Positions 25,355 through 39,634 of a DNA stretch of 64,000 nucleotides are shown here, piece after piece. The notes below the pieces were generated by a model. The model did no database searches and was not told the origin of the DNA. It saw only the letters and a program-made list of their open reading frames with translations. This stretch comes from Malurus cyaneus samueli (taxonomy: Eukaryota > Chordata > Aves > Passeriformes > Maluridae): assembly GCA_009741485.1 (NCBI GenBank), contig CM019218.1:32488387-32552386 (forward strand), given 5' to 3'. The first letter of the stretch is position 1, and each line of letters opens with the position of its first letter. The position numbers and the translations under genes are program-made.

Positions 25355-28300
25355 TAAATTCCCTTCCTCTGTTGACTTAAAATTACAAGGGCAGGAAACC
25401 AATAAAGCACTTTGATTTCCTCAGCTGCAGTGCCCATTGCTGGCTTCAGCATTCATCTGTCCCTCTCCCAGCTCAGGAGGGTGATAGATCAAGGTCACCT
25501 TTGAGGCCAGACCCTCAGCAGAGCTGGTTCCACTGTCCCACTGGGACAACAGCATTTCCATGGGTACTGCTTAAACCCTTGGTGTAAAACATCTGTGATG
25601 GAGATCAAGTTCAATGTTGTTGGCACATCATCAGACAAGAGCTCTCACATTTTCCTTCTCTTAAAGAAACAGTAATTAAAGCTTTGCAATTGCACAAATG
25701 TTTTATTCTTTTGCTATTTTTATTTTGCATTTTGTGAAAGAAGGTAATTGGAAAGCAAAATAATGAGAAAAGAAAGGTCTCTCTTCCCTTTTCCATGCCT
25801 CCTTGCCCACCCCTTCCCAAAAAGAAAAGGCTGCTTAATATGCAAGTCACTCAGTAAGAGAGGATCTCCTGCTATCTTGCTGCGCACCTGTATTCATACA
25901 AATGCACTTGCACAGAATACTGAGGTTTGTCAAAACACAGAATCAAATCTATAGAAAAGCTTTTATTAGTAGAGTATGAAGCTGAAGCATCTGGGATAGA
26001 TAACACCAGGGCCATGGCTCAAGGACACCTGGAAGATGGTGTCTATGAAAAAATCTGGATTTTTGATGGTTGTAAGATGCCAAAGCAATGTTGTTCCTTT
26101 CAAACAAATCCGGTCTTGCCTCAGTGTCGGTCTTGGCCAGGGCAATGTGTGGCTCTGCTCAGCCAGAAGATAACACAGTATTATTCTGTTATATTAGGCA
26201 GAAATACATGACTTGCTTTTGAACAGTGTGAACCATACATGACAGTTCTTTTACGCAACGGGATTGAAGGGATGTCAAACTGCAAAGGCTCCAACTTACA
26301 GTTGTAAATTCTGTGTGGGGAAGAGGCTGGGCTATCTGCAGCATCCAAAGGATTTTCAGTTCTTTCAAATACCAGTAGTAGTCAAAGAGCAGAGAAATCC
26401 TGCATGCTTTAACCTCCTGCCTCAGTTAATTTTTTTTGAGGCTTAATGAAACATTTAAAATTAGTCAGTAACAAACAAAGAGATACAACAGTGAGTCTTA
26501 CAGATGCACAGCTCAGATTGCATGTAACCCTGATGATAAGGAAAAAATAATAAACGTCTGTTATAAATAAGAATTGTTTAGTTGCAAAAGAGTGCAGGAA
26601 ATTACAAGCTTGAAGACATCTCTGAGCTGTGTCAAATTTGGTGGGTCTGGTGGGCGAGTGATTTTTGTCCCTTGTTCTCACAACTTGAGAAAGAATGAGG
26701 GAAAGGTCCACTGGGGGTGGGAAGGTCTAACACCTACAGTGCTCAGGGTCCCACATTTATGATGGGTTTTAGATGAGCGTGAATAAAAGTACCATTGTCA
26801 TAGACCCCCAATTCAGAGAAATCTCCAGTGCCTGTTTTAGCAGTTAGCTCATAAATCCAGCCTGTTTATGCCAGTCTGCAATTGGAGCAGGAATTGCTGC
26901 AGTGTCCACACGTGCATAGCTGCCTGCGTGGGGACAGGGGTATGTATGTACATAGATCAGTTAGAGGGTGTAAAGGACAGAAATGCTTCTAGCAGTGGTC
27001 TCAGAGTCTCTTTGGGTGCTGGAGAGATCCACAAGCTTCCCTGGAGAAACAGCAAGGATCAGCTTTTGTGAGTGCCTCAGCCAGAGAGGGTCAGAAGAGA
27101 GGAATGTGTGCTGCTTTGGGCTGCAGAAGCTTTTAGCTTAACTGTGGGATTGCTGTACGTCTGGAGACGAAGGCTGAGGGCTTTCTTTACAGCTTTTTGC
27201 ACAATTACAATTTGTCTAATAAGTGTGTATGCTGTCTGTTACAGCAAATCCTTTCTGCTTATGTCTTTGCGATTTCTTAAATGTAAATCTCCTTTCCTTT
27301 AAACAAAAGATTTGCCTCTGTAAACCTAATATGCTGATTTTTGTAATGAGTTTATTTAAATTCTTCCCATGTTTTATCAAGCTGCTTCTTTTATCTTTAC
27401 TGTAGTTCACGTTTTTTATTTTAATACAAGTGGTTAACTGAACATGAGAAAAAAATGTCATCTGCCTTGTTATCTGCAGAGCTTTTTGGACAGCAGATGC
27501 TGCATTTAAAGAACAACATTTTAATACATTCTTGCCAGACTTGTGTTATAAGGATGAGTTTAGAAAAATCTTCTCCAAATTGTAATTCCTACATAATCAC
27601 CGATTCTAGAGCTATAGAAAAGCAAGAGTCCTAAATAAGAAGTACGGAGAGAAGCAAAATCTGTCGGGCCTCACCATTTTGTCAGCAGTAATGTGACTTT
27701 GTTGGTTCCCTTGCCTCTAGTTATCTCCCAGGCCTGGTCTTTTGATTGAGATTGTAACTACAGCCAAGAAGTAACCTTTAGAGACTAGTATTTTGGTTTA
27801 TAGTTTGAATTATTATAAGTAACAGGTAATATTTATGAAAGGGAAATTCCACTGAGCATGTTCTGTGATTCACATTCCTGTCCCTGGATAACGTGTAACA
27901 TAAATTTCCTTTTCTCCTTGAGTCTTCCAAACCCAGAAGTCACATCTGACCATAAAAAAAGATGTGGCACAAGAAAATCACAAAAATTTAGTAGGTTATT
28001 TTCTGAACATTTTCTTGTACATTCTTATGATTAATGTGTATTTTTCCCAGCTTTGAAGGGGAAATGGGTATGTTTTTTGTGAGCTGCCAGCCCTAGGAAC
28101 TATTGATATATGACTGTTGTTTGCCATAAGATTCGCTTTTTGCTAGCAAATATTGTGTTAATTACTGTGTTGGACCTGTGCGATCAGTGGAGATTGGACC
28201 TACTGCTTTCAAGATGGCATGGGAGTGTTTGTGGCTTTTTCTAGCTTCCTTGGTGGATATTGTTCTGAGCTGTATTTTCTGGGATCTCAGTGGTCTGATG

Positions 28301-30731
28301 GGCAGGTGAGAAGATGTAGTCTTGTCAGCTTGAGAGTTGCCTTTCAGATTATGTATGTTGTGGTTAATATTTTGAAGATTTTGAATAAGGTTTTTAACAA
28401 ATAGAAGATAAATATTAGCAAAGGCTGTCTGCAAGTCAGTATGTGAGAAAGGAGGTTGGATTTAATATTCAGGAAAGTAATCTCCTCTATAAAAATCTCT
28501 TGAGTTGCCAGAAATGTATTTGTAAAGAAGCAAAATAGACTCTATTTAACTTGGTAATAAGTAAGTGGTGCTGTCAGTTGTGTGTACAGTATTACATGGG
28601 CCATAAAAGAGATATATTCTATGCTATGAAATCTATATTTTTTTAATTCTTTCTTTTATTTAGTCTTTTAAATAAGAGAGGCACTGCATGTAGCAAAGTG
28701 CAGGACAAACTGTGGAGAAGAGGTGAAAGGAGAAGCAAAAAGGTTGTAGAACTAAGCTGGTCAAAGTTAGCACAACTGTCATGCAATTCAGGCAGTAGCA
28801 CAGTTGTCAGTGTTTGAAATCGTGTGCTTCTGAGTGCAAGGCTAAACTCTGAAATCCAGCTGTTGGAAACTGAGGCTTCAGAAGGGCAGATTGCACATGT
28901 CTTAAAATTTTTTTACCTTTCAAATGAAGATACGGTGCTGGCTGTTGAGTATCACTGGTTGGATAAATACAACTGTACTTTTGTTGTTAGTAAAACACTT
29001 TGGGTTTATTTTTTTCTGTGTGTAAATTTAATCACAGGTTTGGGTAGTTCTGAGTTAAAACCCAATTATTGTATGAATGAATCTTGGCTCCTTTGAGCCC
29101 TTGTTTTTTCCAGACAGCCTGGATTGGAACATCTCCTTACAGCTTTATTTTTAACAAAGTACCAAAGAGATGGCTGAAATGCCTGACAAGCAAGAGAATG
29201 GTGGATGTACCTCACAGTTAACTTTCACTGTGACACTGCTTCTTCTTTTGGATCTAAATTACACACAGCCCATATAAATCTATTCTGTCCAGCTATTACA
29301 ATATTTTGTTATAAATCACATCAGCACAGATCTGCTTTTGAATTCATCCAGTGTGCTTACAAATTAAACCAGAACCTACTTTTTTTTTTTCCTCCCCAAG
29401 CCTCCATCAGTGCTTGAAATAATGAATTATGGACTCAAGTTTGTTATTTAAAGATACGAGAGGGTTGTACTTTTCTGTCTTTGTAAAGATTAGGAGAATG
29501 AACTTTCCACTTCATGGTTCCCAGCCCTTTGAGTTCATCCTTTGTCCCCAGGCAAACAGGGGAGTTGGGCAAATAGCAACTGTGACAAATTTGCTGGATT
29601 TGCATCTATGCAAAAAGCCTTGTTTTCCCCCACTGTTCTCTTTATTTTTCTTGGAGAGGGGGAGGGCATAACCCAGTTGCAGTTTCTGAAATGCAGCTGC
29701 ATGCAGTGTGGTCAGAGAGTATTTTCACTAGGTAGTGTTCACTCCCTGTTAAACTGCCCTTCCTGCTGACAACAGGTGTCAGCAGCAGATCATCCTTTAG
29801 AGGAAACAGAGCTGAAGGGAATTACACATTTTTAATAGAAATTACAACAGGGAAGCCAGCAAATACTTTTGCTCTTCATATGAAATTTGTGAAAGCTAAT
29901 TTTCTAGCATCCACATCTGAAGGTTAGTGGAGCACAAGAACACAGGAAGAAGGACAACTCAAATAATGGAGGACATAAAGCAACTGTGTTATAAGTTGAT
30001 GCTGAATTGTCTGGGAGTCCTCAGTTTGGAGAGAAGGGTGAAAGAGGGTTGGTTGTATTTGATGAAGCCATGAAGGCAGTGGATAAAATGAGTGGAGAGT
30101 TGTTGTTAGGATCTGCATTGATCTGACTCTCTGTGGTCTTTTCACGTGGCTCTGCTGCATTTATCACTCTGGATTAGTGCTTGCATCCTCAGGAGGGACA
30201 GCTAAAGATTCAGTTGTTTTTAAGGGGTGTATGTGAAACTTTGCTCTGGACACTTAAGCAGGAAGGAAATGCTGTATTGAGTGAATTTAACTTACAGAGA
30301 AGCCAATTGCTCTCTCCCACAGAATGTGATGCTAAAAGAGAAAAACAGTTTTCAGGTTTCCTGCAGTCTTTCAAGTGTGTTCACTTTTCAACAAAGTCCT
30401 CATTGTCCTTTTGAAATAAATTCCACAGTCCTAGCAATGCAGGAGTTTCTTAATCAGTTGACATTGTAATTGTCTTCGGGTAATTTGTTTTCACATGCAA
30501 ATTCAGTTCAAGATGCTGAAAAGGGATTCATGTAGGCTGCCAGAAAATGCATGGGAAACACACTGTAGCTTTTCCAGAACACTTAAGAGAAGAAATTCTC
30601 AGGCAGTGGGGAAAAAACTCCCACTTGCAAGTTTTTTTTGTGCCAGAAAAATCTGTATCAAGGGCAGCTACCCCCACCCCCAAACCAATATATACAGTGA
30701 GAAAATGGTACAAATGTGCTACCAAACAGTT

Positions 30732-30751
30732 TATATATATATATATATATA
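30732..30751. repeat. (TA)10 microsatellite
   Basis: Ten uninterrupted TA units inside intronic sequence. Confidence 0.95.
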
Positions 30752-32430
30752 ACCCTAAGATAGCAAAGTTGTGGATTGAATCCTTGTATGTCTTCCTTCC
30801 TTTCAGGTCTTCTTTATTGTGCATACGGTGAAGATTAGATTACATGATATGATAGGAGACAGGTGTAATGTGGATGAAGTAGAAAAATATAAATTGTCTA
30901 GCTTAGGTTATACAAACACAATACGTACAGTTTATTTGTGCTTTAACAATTATTTTAAGAAACTCAGTGTATGTAATGTGAAAGGTCCACATATCCATTA
31001 TGGGCCATGAGGTAATGAAGAATGGTGTGTCTTTCTAGGCAGTTGTAGCAGAAGCAGGCGTGGTGCAGTCCCAAAACCTGGGAGCTCTCAACCCTGTGTG
31101 TTCCTAAGGGTGGTGTTGCTTTTGCAGGGAGGCAGAGGGAGAGTGTGGCATTTGGGTTCCCTCTGCTGGTTCAACATAAGGCCCTGCCCATTAGCTTGTG
31201 CAGTGAGATGGTATTCATGAAAGACCATGAATTTATTTCCTTCGTGGACACATTTTATGATCTTATGTAATAAGCACATCTGGAAGCCACCCTTCTTTGA
31301 AATGTCTGTTGATATACACCTACTCCCCACATAAGTGACTCAGGATATAAGCAGGTGCTTGAAGTTAAATGCATACTTAAATGCTCTGCTTAATAGGAAT
31401 GGTGAAGGCACATGCTTCCATGCTTTCCTGAGTGAAGATCCTACTGGTGACTTTGTCACTGGGCACTTAAACAGGCATTACCTGACATTTCACAAACCAT
31501 TGCCTTGAATTTTCCACCATCTGTAATGGCATTGTCTATACAGCCATCAAAGTGGCACTGTCAGGCATAATGTGAAAGCAATAACAGTGTTGAGTTTCTT
31601 CAGCGTTTTTTGAAGGCTTCGTGAGTGAACTGTGAAAACAAGGAAATACTCTGGTTTAAAAGCAAAATTAAAACTCTAAAACTATGGACTGCCTTTTAAA
31701 TTTCTTGCTAGCTTTTCTCATAGCTGTCAGCAGGTCAATCCCTGTGTTGCTGGGATAATACTTGCTCTGTCTTGTCCATACCTTTAAATGTGCTCTTTTG
31801 CAGTCAGTGAAAGGAGTCTTTTAAAATAAAATAATTAAAATACCTCAAGCCTGAGTACCAAATAGATTTAGTATTACTATCTTCACAGTCACTCGTTGGT
31901 GCTTTTTTGTCTAGACATGTGTATCGATCAGTGTTTTAGAGAGTGCGGGAGTGCAAAGATTTCTGGTCTGCACCACTCTGCATCACTGTTTGGTGTTCTT
32001 GCATTTTGTATTTTACTGCTTAAAAGGGAAGTCATCCATGCCTTCCCCTTCTTCATCTAGGTTTCAAGTGCAGAGGACACTGTATGGCAGTGTAGTGGTC
32101 TCCTGTAACCCCTTGGTACAGGAGCACGGCAGCATTTAATCTGATCCCTTTATAGCCTCGGGCCTCTGCACTTCTTTCTTCCTTTTCAGGAAATGGTTAG
32201 GTGGAACAGGTAATCTGGTCCCTACTGTCGCTTACATAGTTGCTCTTATTCTAGAAGAATCACATTGAATAACATATGGGCATATTTATGGCCTGATGTC
32301 TGGTTTTGAAAACTCTCAGCTCCTTTTTAGAGCGGACCTGAAACAGGCTGGCATTGTTCCCAAGCTGTGCTTTGCTGAGTTCACCTGAAACAAGCGCCAT
32401 TTCTGCCAAGAGGTTCCTATTCCTCAGTTA

Positions 32431-32450
32431 AGTGTTGGCAAGTGTTGGCA
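32431..32450. repeat. Perfect 10-base tandem duplication
   Basis: AGTGTTGGCA occurs twice back to back. Confidence 0.9.
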
Positions 32451-32550
32451 ACTCAAAAAGAACTGCAAATTCCTTATGGCTCCTAATATAGCTGTAAACA
32501 TTTTTCCATAGTTCAGCCTACCATGTGCAAGGTGCAGTGCACAATTCCAT

Positions 32551-32590
32551 TGGAAAGACTCTGAAATAGTCCCTACGTAGAGTCTTTCCA
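32551..32590. repeat. Perfect inverted repeat, 12-base arms, 16-base loop
   Basis: TGGAAAGACTCT at 32551-32562 is the exact reverse complement of AGAGTCTTTCCA at 32579-32590. One further G:T pair at each end of the stem is possible. An RNA from either strand would fold into a 12 to 14 pair stem. Whether it is transcribed as a structured RNA is unknown. Confidence 0.9.
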
Positions 32591-35036
32591 GACGTCCACC
32601 TCTTAGTGTGCGTTCAGTGGTAAGTCCTGACAGCCCTATCCCCTCTTCACATCCCACAAAGTCAAGAGCAGGATTTTGTGGAGATTGCCATGAACTGTCA
32701 AATATAAACAGCACACAATCAGGAGATGAAGGAAGTTATTCTTCTGGTGCTTCTTGCACAGACCAGAGCCTGTTCTCCCTGAAGAGCTGCACAGTGCACA
32801 AGTTGTGCATTTCCCCCTCAGGCTATCCTGTTGTGATGCCTTGGCTCACCTTGGTGGTAGTGCCCTGAGAGGGTCATCCATCAGCTGGGACCTGCAATAT
32901 CTCATCTGTGCAACAGCTGTGTTCCACTTGGAGCTGATACCTCTACACCTAAAGAAAGGACTAATGCAAAGAAAATGGTACATAGAACCAGTTGCTAGGT
33001 GGAAAATTGTTTGCTGCAATGCCGCAGTTGCACAGCAAGGAAGAAATAGCCAGTTACTTCTGGATTGCCTGCTTTTTAATATGAGAACTGTATTTGTAGC
33101 GTGCTTCCTCATTAGAGTGATGTGATGAGAATAAAAGGCAGTTTCTGAATTCTATTCTTGTGCCAAATTCTACTTGACATTATGAAATTGCTTACTTTTT
33201 TAAAAGAGCTCAAAAAATGTTTTAGAGTTATTTGAGAGCATTATGCAGGAGGCAAACCAGCATTTACCCGGTAAAATAATTAAGCCATTCAGTTGTAATG
33301 AACTTGAAAACTTCTCAACTCCACTCCTCTCCCATCTTAAGAAAACAAGGGAGCTTGGTCTTCTGCAGAACTAGTTTGGAAGTGCTTAGATTTATTGCTG
33401 CTTCAGACTTGTCCAAATCTGAATTAATTCTGGTAAAACCAACAGGAATTTGATCAAGAAGAAATAGGAATTATATGCTGCTAAATCAGAACCTATGATA
33501 TTAAATCAGTGCAAGGACCATGGACATGGAATTGAAAAAGTACATTGATTCAAAGCACAGATAACTGTGCTGTCTCAGATAAAAATCTCAGAAATGTAGA
33601 TAAAAATCGATTTTTTTAATATGGCAACTATGTTTGGAAATTTTTTCAGTAGTTGTTCAAGTTTCCCTACAAAATCCAAACTGAAAAAACATTGATAGAA
33701 AGTTTTCTCTGAAGTGCATTTGTGAGAAGATACAGCTTTGATAAAAGAAACTTCCCTCTGCTGACAGGTGACAATAATAAAAAGAATGACCCAATTTCAG
33801 AAACTCACAAGTAAAAGCCTTAATGTCAGCTGTCCCCAGGAGATGTGATCTGGGAGCTTTGACAGGAATTCTTACAAGTGCACTCTCTCCAGAAAGTAAA
33901 AAACCTGAATGTTTCTGTTACAGGTTTCAGTGCTGGCAGACTTTAAAAAATGTTCTCTGCTACCTTGGACTCTGCTTAGGTGACAGTTCTGTGCCTTTTT
34001 TCTTTTCAGAACAAGTGCCTGGATTATCTGCACAGACAAAAAAAGAAAATCTTATGTTATTGTATTAGATCTTTGCACCCACCATAGGTAACCACCTGGA
34101 TTTTAGTCAGGATACGAGCAAGTCAGGTATTCATAAGAACTTTATTCCCCATACTCTCTCATTTCAGGCCATATTAGTGAACGGAAAGAGACTGGAGAAC
34201 AGCATAACCTTACCATCCACCAGAAAATCCTCTAAGCTAATTTGATAAATTAATCCTGTTTTTTCTAGGAATTTCATCAGTGGTCTTAACTTTGAATTAT
34301 TCTTGCAAACCCTATGTATTGTATATGACAATTTGTATTACATGGTGCTAACAAACAGTCTGTAATAACTCCATCTAGTGTGTATTTTACACACTGTGTC
34401 CATTTTTTTTTGTAAAACTAAAATTATCATGTTAAAATTTGGCTGGCAAGTTAGACAATAACTGGATAGTAAAATAACTTTGGCATTAAAGTCTTGCTCT
34501 TAAAGTTTTAGTTTACTGTGAAAAATGATGGAGTATTGTTACTGTGGTTAAAAGAAGAGCTCCTTGCCATCTGTGCAGTGGTATTGCCATAAAGAAACAG
34601 GTATATTTTTCTGCTCCACTTCCATGTCATGTATTATTCATATTATGTTTGAGAAGTAAAATGCATTCTTCAGGGGATGTTTCCCATATGAATTTTATCT
34701 GTTAACTATTATGAAAATGATACATTTTCATTGTTTATTTCATCTTTTTCATTTAGCAGAGGGGGATATTTTTTCAGTTGTGCCATAGCTACAGTCAATA
34801 TTTTAGTGGGGGGTGAAACAAAATCTGCATGTAAATAGTTTTAATTGATAGACTGTGAATGAACTCAGGTTAGGTGAATGCTAAAAAACAGAGAAGGCAT
34901 AAAATAGAACATCAAGTTCCTCTTCACATTTCACAGAACTTCAGCCTTTTTCATCAATTGCTTTTTACTAGAAGATAATCAAATAGAAGTTATAAAAAGG
35001 TTCTGATAGTTCTTTTGTACAAATTAGTGCCCTACA

Positions 35037-35056
35037 TATAATTTGATATAATTTGA
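35037..35056. repeat. Perfect 10-base tandem duplication
   Basis: TATAATTTGA occurs twice back to back in AT-rich sequence. Confidence 0.85.
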
Positions 35057-36091
35057 TTTAGCCGTATTTGTAACACCTATTTCTCTTCCTGTTTTGGAGA
35101 ATGATAAGAACAACTGTTCATAAAATATTATGGGCAAGAAGTGCTTTTCATGTCCTCTAGGCAATCATAGTGTGCCTTGAAGCATGATTAACCTGTCACA
35201 TTGTGTAATATTGCATAGCTGCAAATTTTATTGAATAGTGGTAATTGCTTTCTTTAGCACTTGGATGCAGCTGAATATCTCTTACCCAGTGACGCAGAGA
35301 ATAGCTAAGTCCTGATGTTGTGATGCAGGAGAGACACATCAGTGATATTTTGAACATGCATAGCAGCTCTTGGGTCTTCTGTTGCAGTTTGGGGTAAATG
35401 TGAGAGCTAGTGCAAGACACACAAGGCACAAGCTTTCTGTCTCATGGTGAGTTTTTGTTTGTCATGTTTGTTCCTTACTTAGCAGTGCTTCATAACTGTT
35501 AACTAATTAATAGTTAATAGGGAATAACAGTTCGTTCTAGTCTGTGGGGATTGACATGGCTGATTTGTTCTCATCACCCCCTGCTGTTGTCTAGCCCTGT
35601 TTCCCCATCTCTCTCAGTTGTTGTTTGAGCATTATGTGTCCAAAGCTGATGAACAATTGTGGATGCCTATGAGGCTCTGCACCCTTCTATTCCGGGTGTC
35701 CTGATTTCAAACGATACCTTCACCTGTTGTTGGGATAAACACTTCTGTCAGTTGCTTGCTTATGGATGAAATGAGTCTGTACATGAGATGTGTGAGCCTG
35801 GCTGGACGCGCTCACCCTGCATTCAGAGCTGGTACCTCATTGTGCAGGACAGCACAGCCCCATCAGCTCTGGAAATCCTACTGCTGACTAGAAAATTGTG
35901 CATATTGTTTTCTAAGCTCCAGTAAGTTCATATGGACATGGAAATATTTTCCATTAAGAGAGAAAATGAGTGGATGATGCCCCTCCTACATGGCACAGGA
36001 AGAGAAGATCCATAAGGGCAACTTTAGTGCAGTTTGCTTTCCTTGTTTCTTCTATAGGGATTGGTGGGCAATAAGTAGTAGTGGCCTGTTC

Positions 36092-36115
36092 TTTTTTTTT
36101 TTTTTTTTTTTTTTT
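36092..36115. repeat. T24 homopolymer
   Basis: Twenty-four consecutive T between CTGTTC and AAACATT. No flanking element recognised. Confidence 0.9.
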
Positions 36116-38430
36116 AAACATTTGGGTCTGATACTATGAATGATAAATTACCAGGATCATCCAGCAAGTTGTCAGCTTCCAGCACAGATCTGAGTTTCAG
36201 AAAGGGAAGAATACTGGAAAATTACAGGAAAATGCGAACAAATGCCAAGCATATTTTCCTTTATAGAGTTAGGCTATACCTGAAGGTCATTCAGCTCAAG
36301 TAATCCCAGAGGTTGCTAGTGAGTACGGTGTATGATCTGTCTTATTCTAATGTGTGTTATTATCATGTTATAGATAGGATTTAATGCAATCTTAGTGTGA
36401 AGGTGTCAGAGAAAGAGCACCCAAATTAGTTTAAAGTGACTGATGGCCATGCTGTAATCACCACTGAGACAAAGCTGGGTTGCAGTGCCGTGAGTAACAC
36501 ACCACAAATTGCTACAATGCCCAAATTCCTCTCTAAGCCTGTATAGCACTGCAAAATGCAAACTAAAGCATTGGCTTGGTTTTCATTAGTAGTGTCTAAA
36601 TATTTATTCTTAGGTGAGTTGTACTGGGAAGACACAGTGTTTATGCTTCCAAATATGTATCTTTTCAGAATGTGCCTGGCAGGCAGGCACATACGCCAAG
36701 AGAAGAGTTAACAGATGCTGTGGATGCTGGAGAAATGCATATATTGTGAAGTCCTTCTCTACTGTAATTACAGCTAGGATGGCAGTCTCCAGGACGGCAT
36801 TAAATTGGGTCAACAGCTAAAAAGGCTTGAGAAGAGACATTGATGACAGCAAGAGGTACATGTACAGGAAATAAATGGCAGCGTGGTGCTGTGTGCAATA
36901 GGCTTTTAAATGTTCTAAGGGTACCATTAACATATAAGTAATAATACATTAGAGAAAATATGGTTAGCATGAGATGATGGATAATTCTCACATGCCTTAA
37001 CAGGTATTAGGCTCAGAAGGCTGCTTCTAATCCTGTGGGACTGATTACTCTGTAGTAGCTGTATTCCCTGGAATCATCTTTTACAGTAGCTATTATAAAA
37101 TACCTTAGTTATTATTACTTGAAGAAGCTATGCAGCTGAGTGCTCATCACTAAAACACTGCTGGTGTAAGTTTTTCAGACAATGACTTGTCCTCCCATTA
37201 CCCCCTGCCAAGATCTTGCAGAACTAAGCTGAATCCTGGTCTGTGGTTAAAAAGTAAACACACATCCTATGTGTGTAGGTATTCCCATTCATGTGAGGGG
37301 CACAGCAAGGCTGTTGCTTCAGACTCATCGTGCATAGTGACTGCAACTGCAGTTACTAAAATAGGATGAGTTTTTGGATTGAAGTTAAAATAGCTTGACA
37401 AGTAATCTGCTTTAAAGGTGAGGAAGAGTCACCTGCCTTGGGGCTGGCTTTCAGAGAAGGAAGATAAGATTTTTGTCAAAAGTAGAAATTTGGAGGAGCC
37501 AAGACAGATAGGGTCCCACCAGATAAGTCAGTGGGATTGAACACTGTCTGCTTGAAGAGTCTCATCTCCGACCAAAAAATTTAGAGTGCTCTGCGTTTAC
37601 CTGCAGCTTGCATCCAATGCAACACGTGGGAACAAAGGAAGTCTCAGCAGCTCTGTTAATGTGTTTGGATATTTTTCTGGACTGATGGTTCAGTGTCTGG
37701 TGCCACACCACACCTCCAGCACCTGCTGACCTTTACCATGTTGAGAGCCTGACCTCTCACCTTTATTCCCAGATTCTGCAGCCTTGCCTGAAGCCATGGG
37801 GTGGTGGGCTCCCAGGGCAGCCTTTACCTTCTTTGCCAGTGCCTGCCTCACTCTCATAGTACCCTTTTCATTTGGTTACTTCCCAGTGAGATCTTTTCTT
37901 CTGTTTACTGCTGATGCATGTTTGGGGCTCATTAATAAATGTGAATTTTCCATGTCAATAGAAAAGGTCTGTAAGTGATCTTGGATAATAATATAGATCA
38001 GGGAGGAGCATGCTGTGCAGAACAGCTTGGGCCTTTGCTGCACTTTTCCCTGCACTTCCCCACATGGTTTATTTTTATTTAGGTGCAGCAGTTAAAGGAT
38101 GATAATAATATAAATCCTGATACCTTTCTGGAGCCTCCTGCAGTATCTGAAATTGTAGATTTTGCAAATGTTATGTTCATGATGAATGACTTGGAGAGGA
38201 GAGGGTTTTTTACATTGTTTGAGTAAGCCCAGTGACACAGATACCATTCTGTGTGAGTTGCCTTTGATGTTATTCATAGAAATGTAGCTAAGAGCTCCAA
38301 GTCAGATACCGTGTGGGCTGCCTGTGTGCAAGATTTCTTTCATAGCCCTGGTAATGTATCTTAATCCTGATTTTTATAAATTTCCTGGGCCTCCTCCCCA
38401 TCATGGCCATTACCAGGCATGTAAACATGA

Positions 38431-38469
38431 CTCTGACAGTATACCTCCTCTGACAGTGCACCTCCTCTG
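38431..38469. repeat. 17-base tandem repeat, 2.3 copies
   Basis: CTCTGACAGTATACCTC at 38431, CTCTGACAGTGCACCTC at 38448, then CTCTG at 38465. Copies differ at two positions. Confidence 0.85.
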
Positions 38470-38875
38470 TGCCACATTTTTGTTCCAGCCCAGGCTTCCA
38501 AACTGATACACCAACATAACTTGGATCTGATCTGCAGCACAGCTTATTGCTGGTCATAAATCACTGCTGACATTCAGATCTGCAGTACTGATTTCAGTAC
38601 AGTGGCAGAGGACAAATGTGGATTAACGCAGAGAGGAGAAGGGTTTTATCAGCCTAAATTAGCTTAAACGTACACATTTCCTAAAGTTGTAACAAAATTT
38701 TAATCAGTAATGACAGGGCGCTTCTCGTGGACTAAGAGGTGTCCAGGAAAAATACAATGCTGAAATTTTTCTGATAACAAAATGAAGCAAGGTAGCCCTC
38801 CTTAAACTGTGCTCGCATGTTTGTTATGTTGTTTATGATCAGGGACTGTAGCACAGGAAATAGAGAAGGGTAACA

Positions 38876-38910
38876 TTGATCACTGACAGTAATCAATGAT
38901 CAGTGATCAA
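38876..38910. repeat. Inverted repeat, 11-base arms, with three TGATCA palindromes
   Basis: TTGATCACTGA at 38876-38886 is the exact reverse complement of TCAGTGATCAA at 38900-38910. The 13-base loop and arms together hold three TGATCA sites in 35 bases. Confidence 0.9.
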
Positions 38911-39599
38911 ATTGCCAAGGAAACAGTGTGAAGGAAAGAGATAGTGCTGTTGAACAATCAGAGTAAATTCTGTGTGCATTTTGTTTTGTGGTCTGAAACC
39001 TTGAGAAATTGTTATGTACATAGGCACAGTTCAGTTCCTGTAACTGAAGGACAGCAGAAATCCTGGTAGAACCTGCTGGCTTTCATTTGTGTGGTGAAAG
39101 GAAGCATGAGCTGGCTTTGTGCTTTCCACATCTTGCTGAGAGACACGGGGTAAAATTCTAGCAGAGAACAAGACCTTGATTTTGCATTGCTTCGCTCTGA
39201 TGTACTGAATATTGCCAGTAGTAATAGATTCAACAAATACCCTTTCTTAGGTCAGTGCTGCCACAGGAAGCTGAGTGCTTTTAAATTGTCAGTACTTTCA
39301 TACAAATGTATGTAAAGCTTCAAAGGCACTTCTTTAACTCTACATTTTCCATTAAAATTTTAAGTAGCTAAAATACACACTATTGGCAAATGGACAAGAG
39401 TTTGATAGCAACCTCTGTTTTAGTGTATGTTTCAATAGTTTGAGGTATCTTTTAAAATAAGCTTGCAATTTTCAGATGCTGCTTTGAATGAGGAAATGCC
39501 TGTTATCTAGGTGTTGAATAAAACAAGAGTGTTTCAGGGTAATATAATGCATATGTAACTGCTTCCTTTGCTCTCACTGTTAAAATGAACACTTAAAGC

Positions 39600-39634
39600 A
39601 AAAGAAAACAAAAAACAAAAACAAAACCCAAAAC
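39600..39634. repeat. A/C-rich low-complexity tract
   Basis: Irregular CAAAAA-type units, nearly all A and C on the plus strand. Confidence 0.8.

Noticed and set aside
25398..25440. AATAAAGCACTTTGATTTCCTCAG, resembling a MIR/L2 tail
   Set aside because: The match stops after about 20 bases and lacks the following GGCGCTATATAAATGC part.
26014..26060. ATG GCT CAA GGA, which reads MAQG like the RGS6 N-terminus
   Set aside because: The following residues (HLEDGVYEKIW) do not match the RGS6 N-terminal exon and no donor follows in the expected place.
29925..30135. Stretch faintly like an internal part of a CR1 3' end (AGTTTGGAGAGAAGGGTGAAAG)
   Set aside because: Only one short block fits. The remaining order of CR1 blocks is missing, so it was not called.
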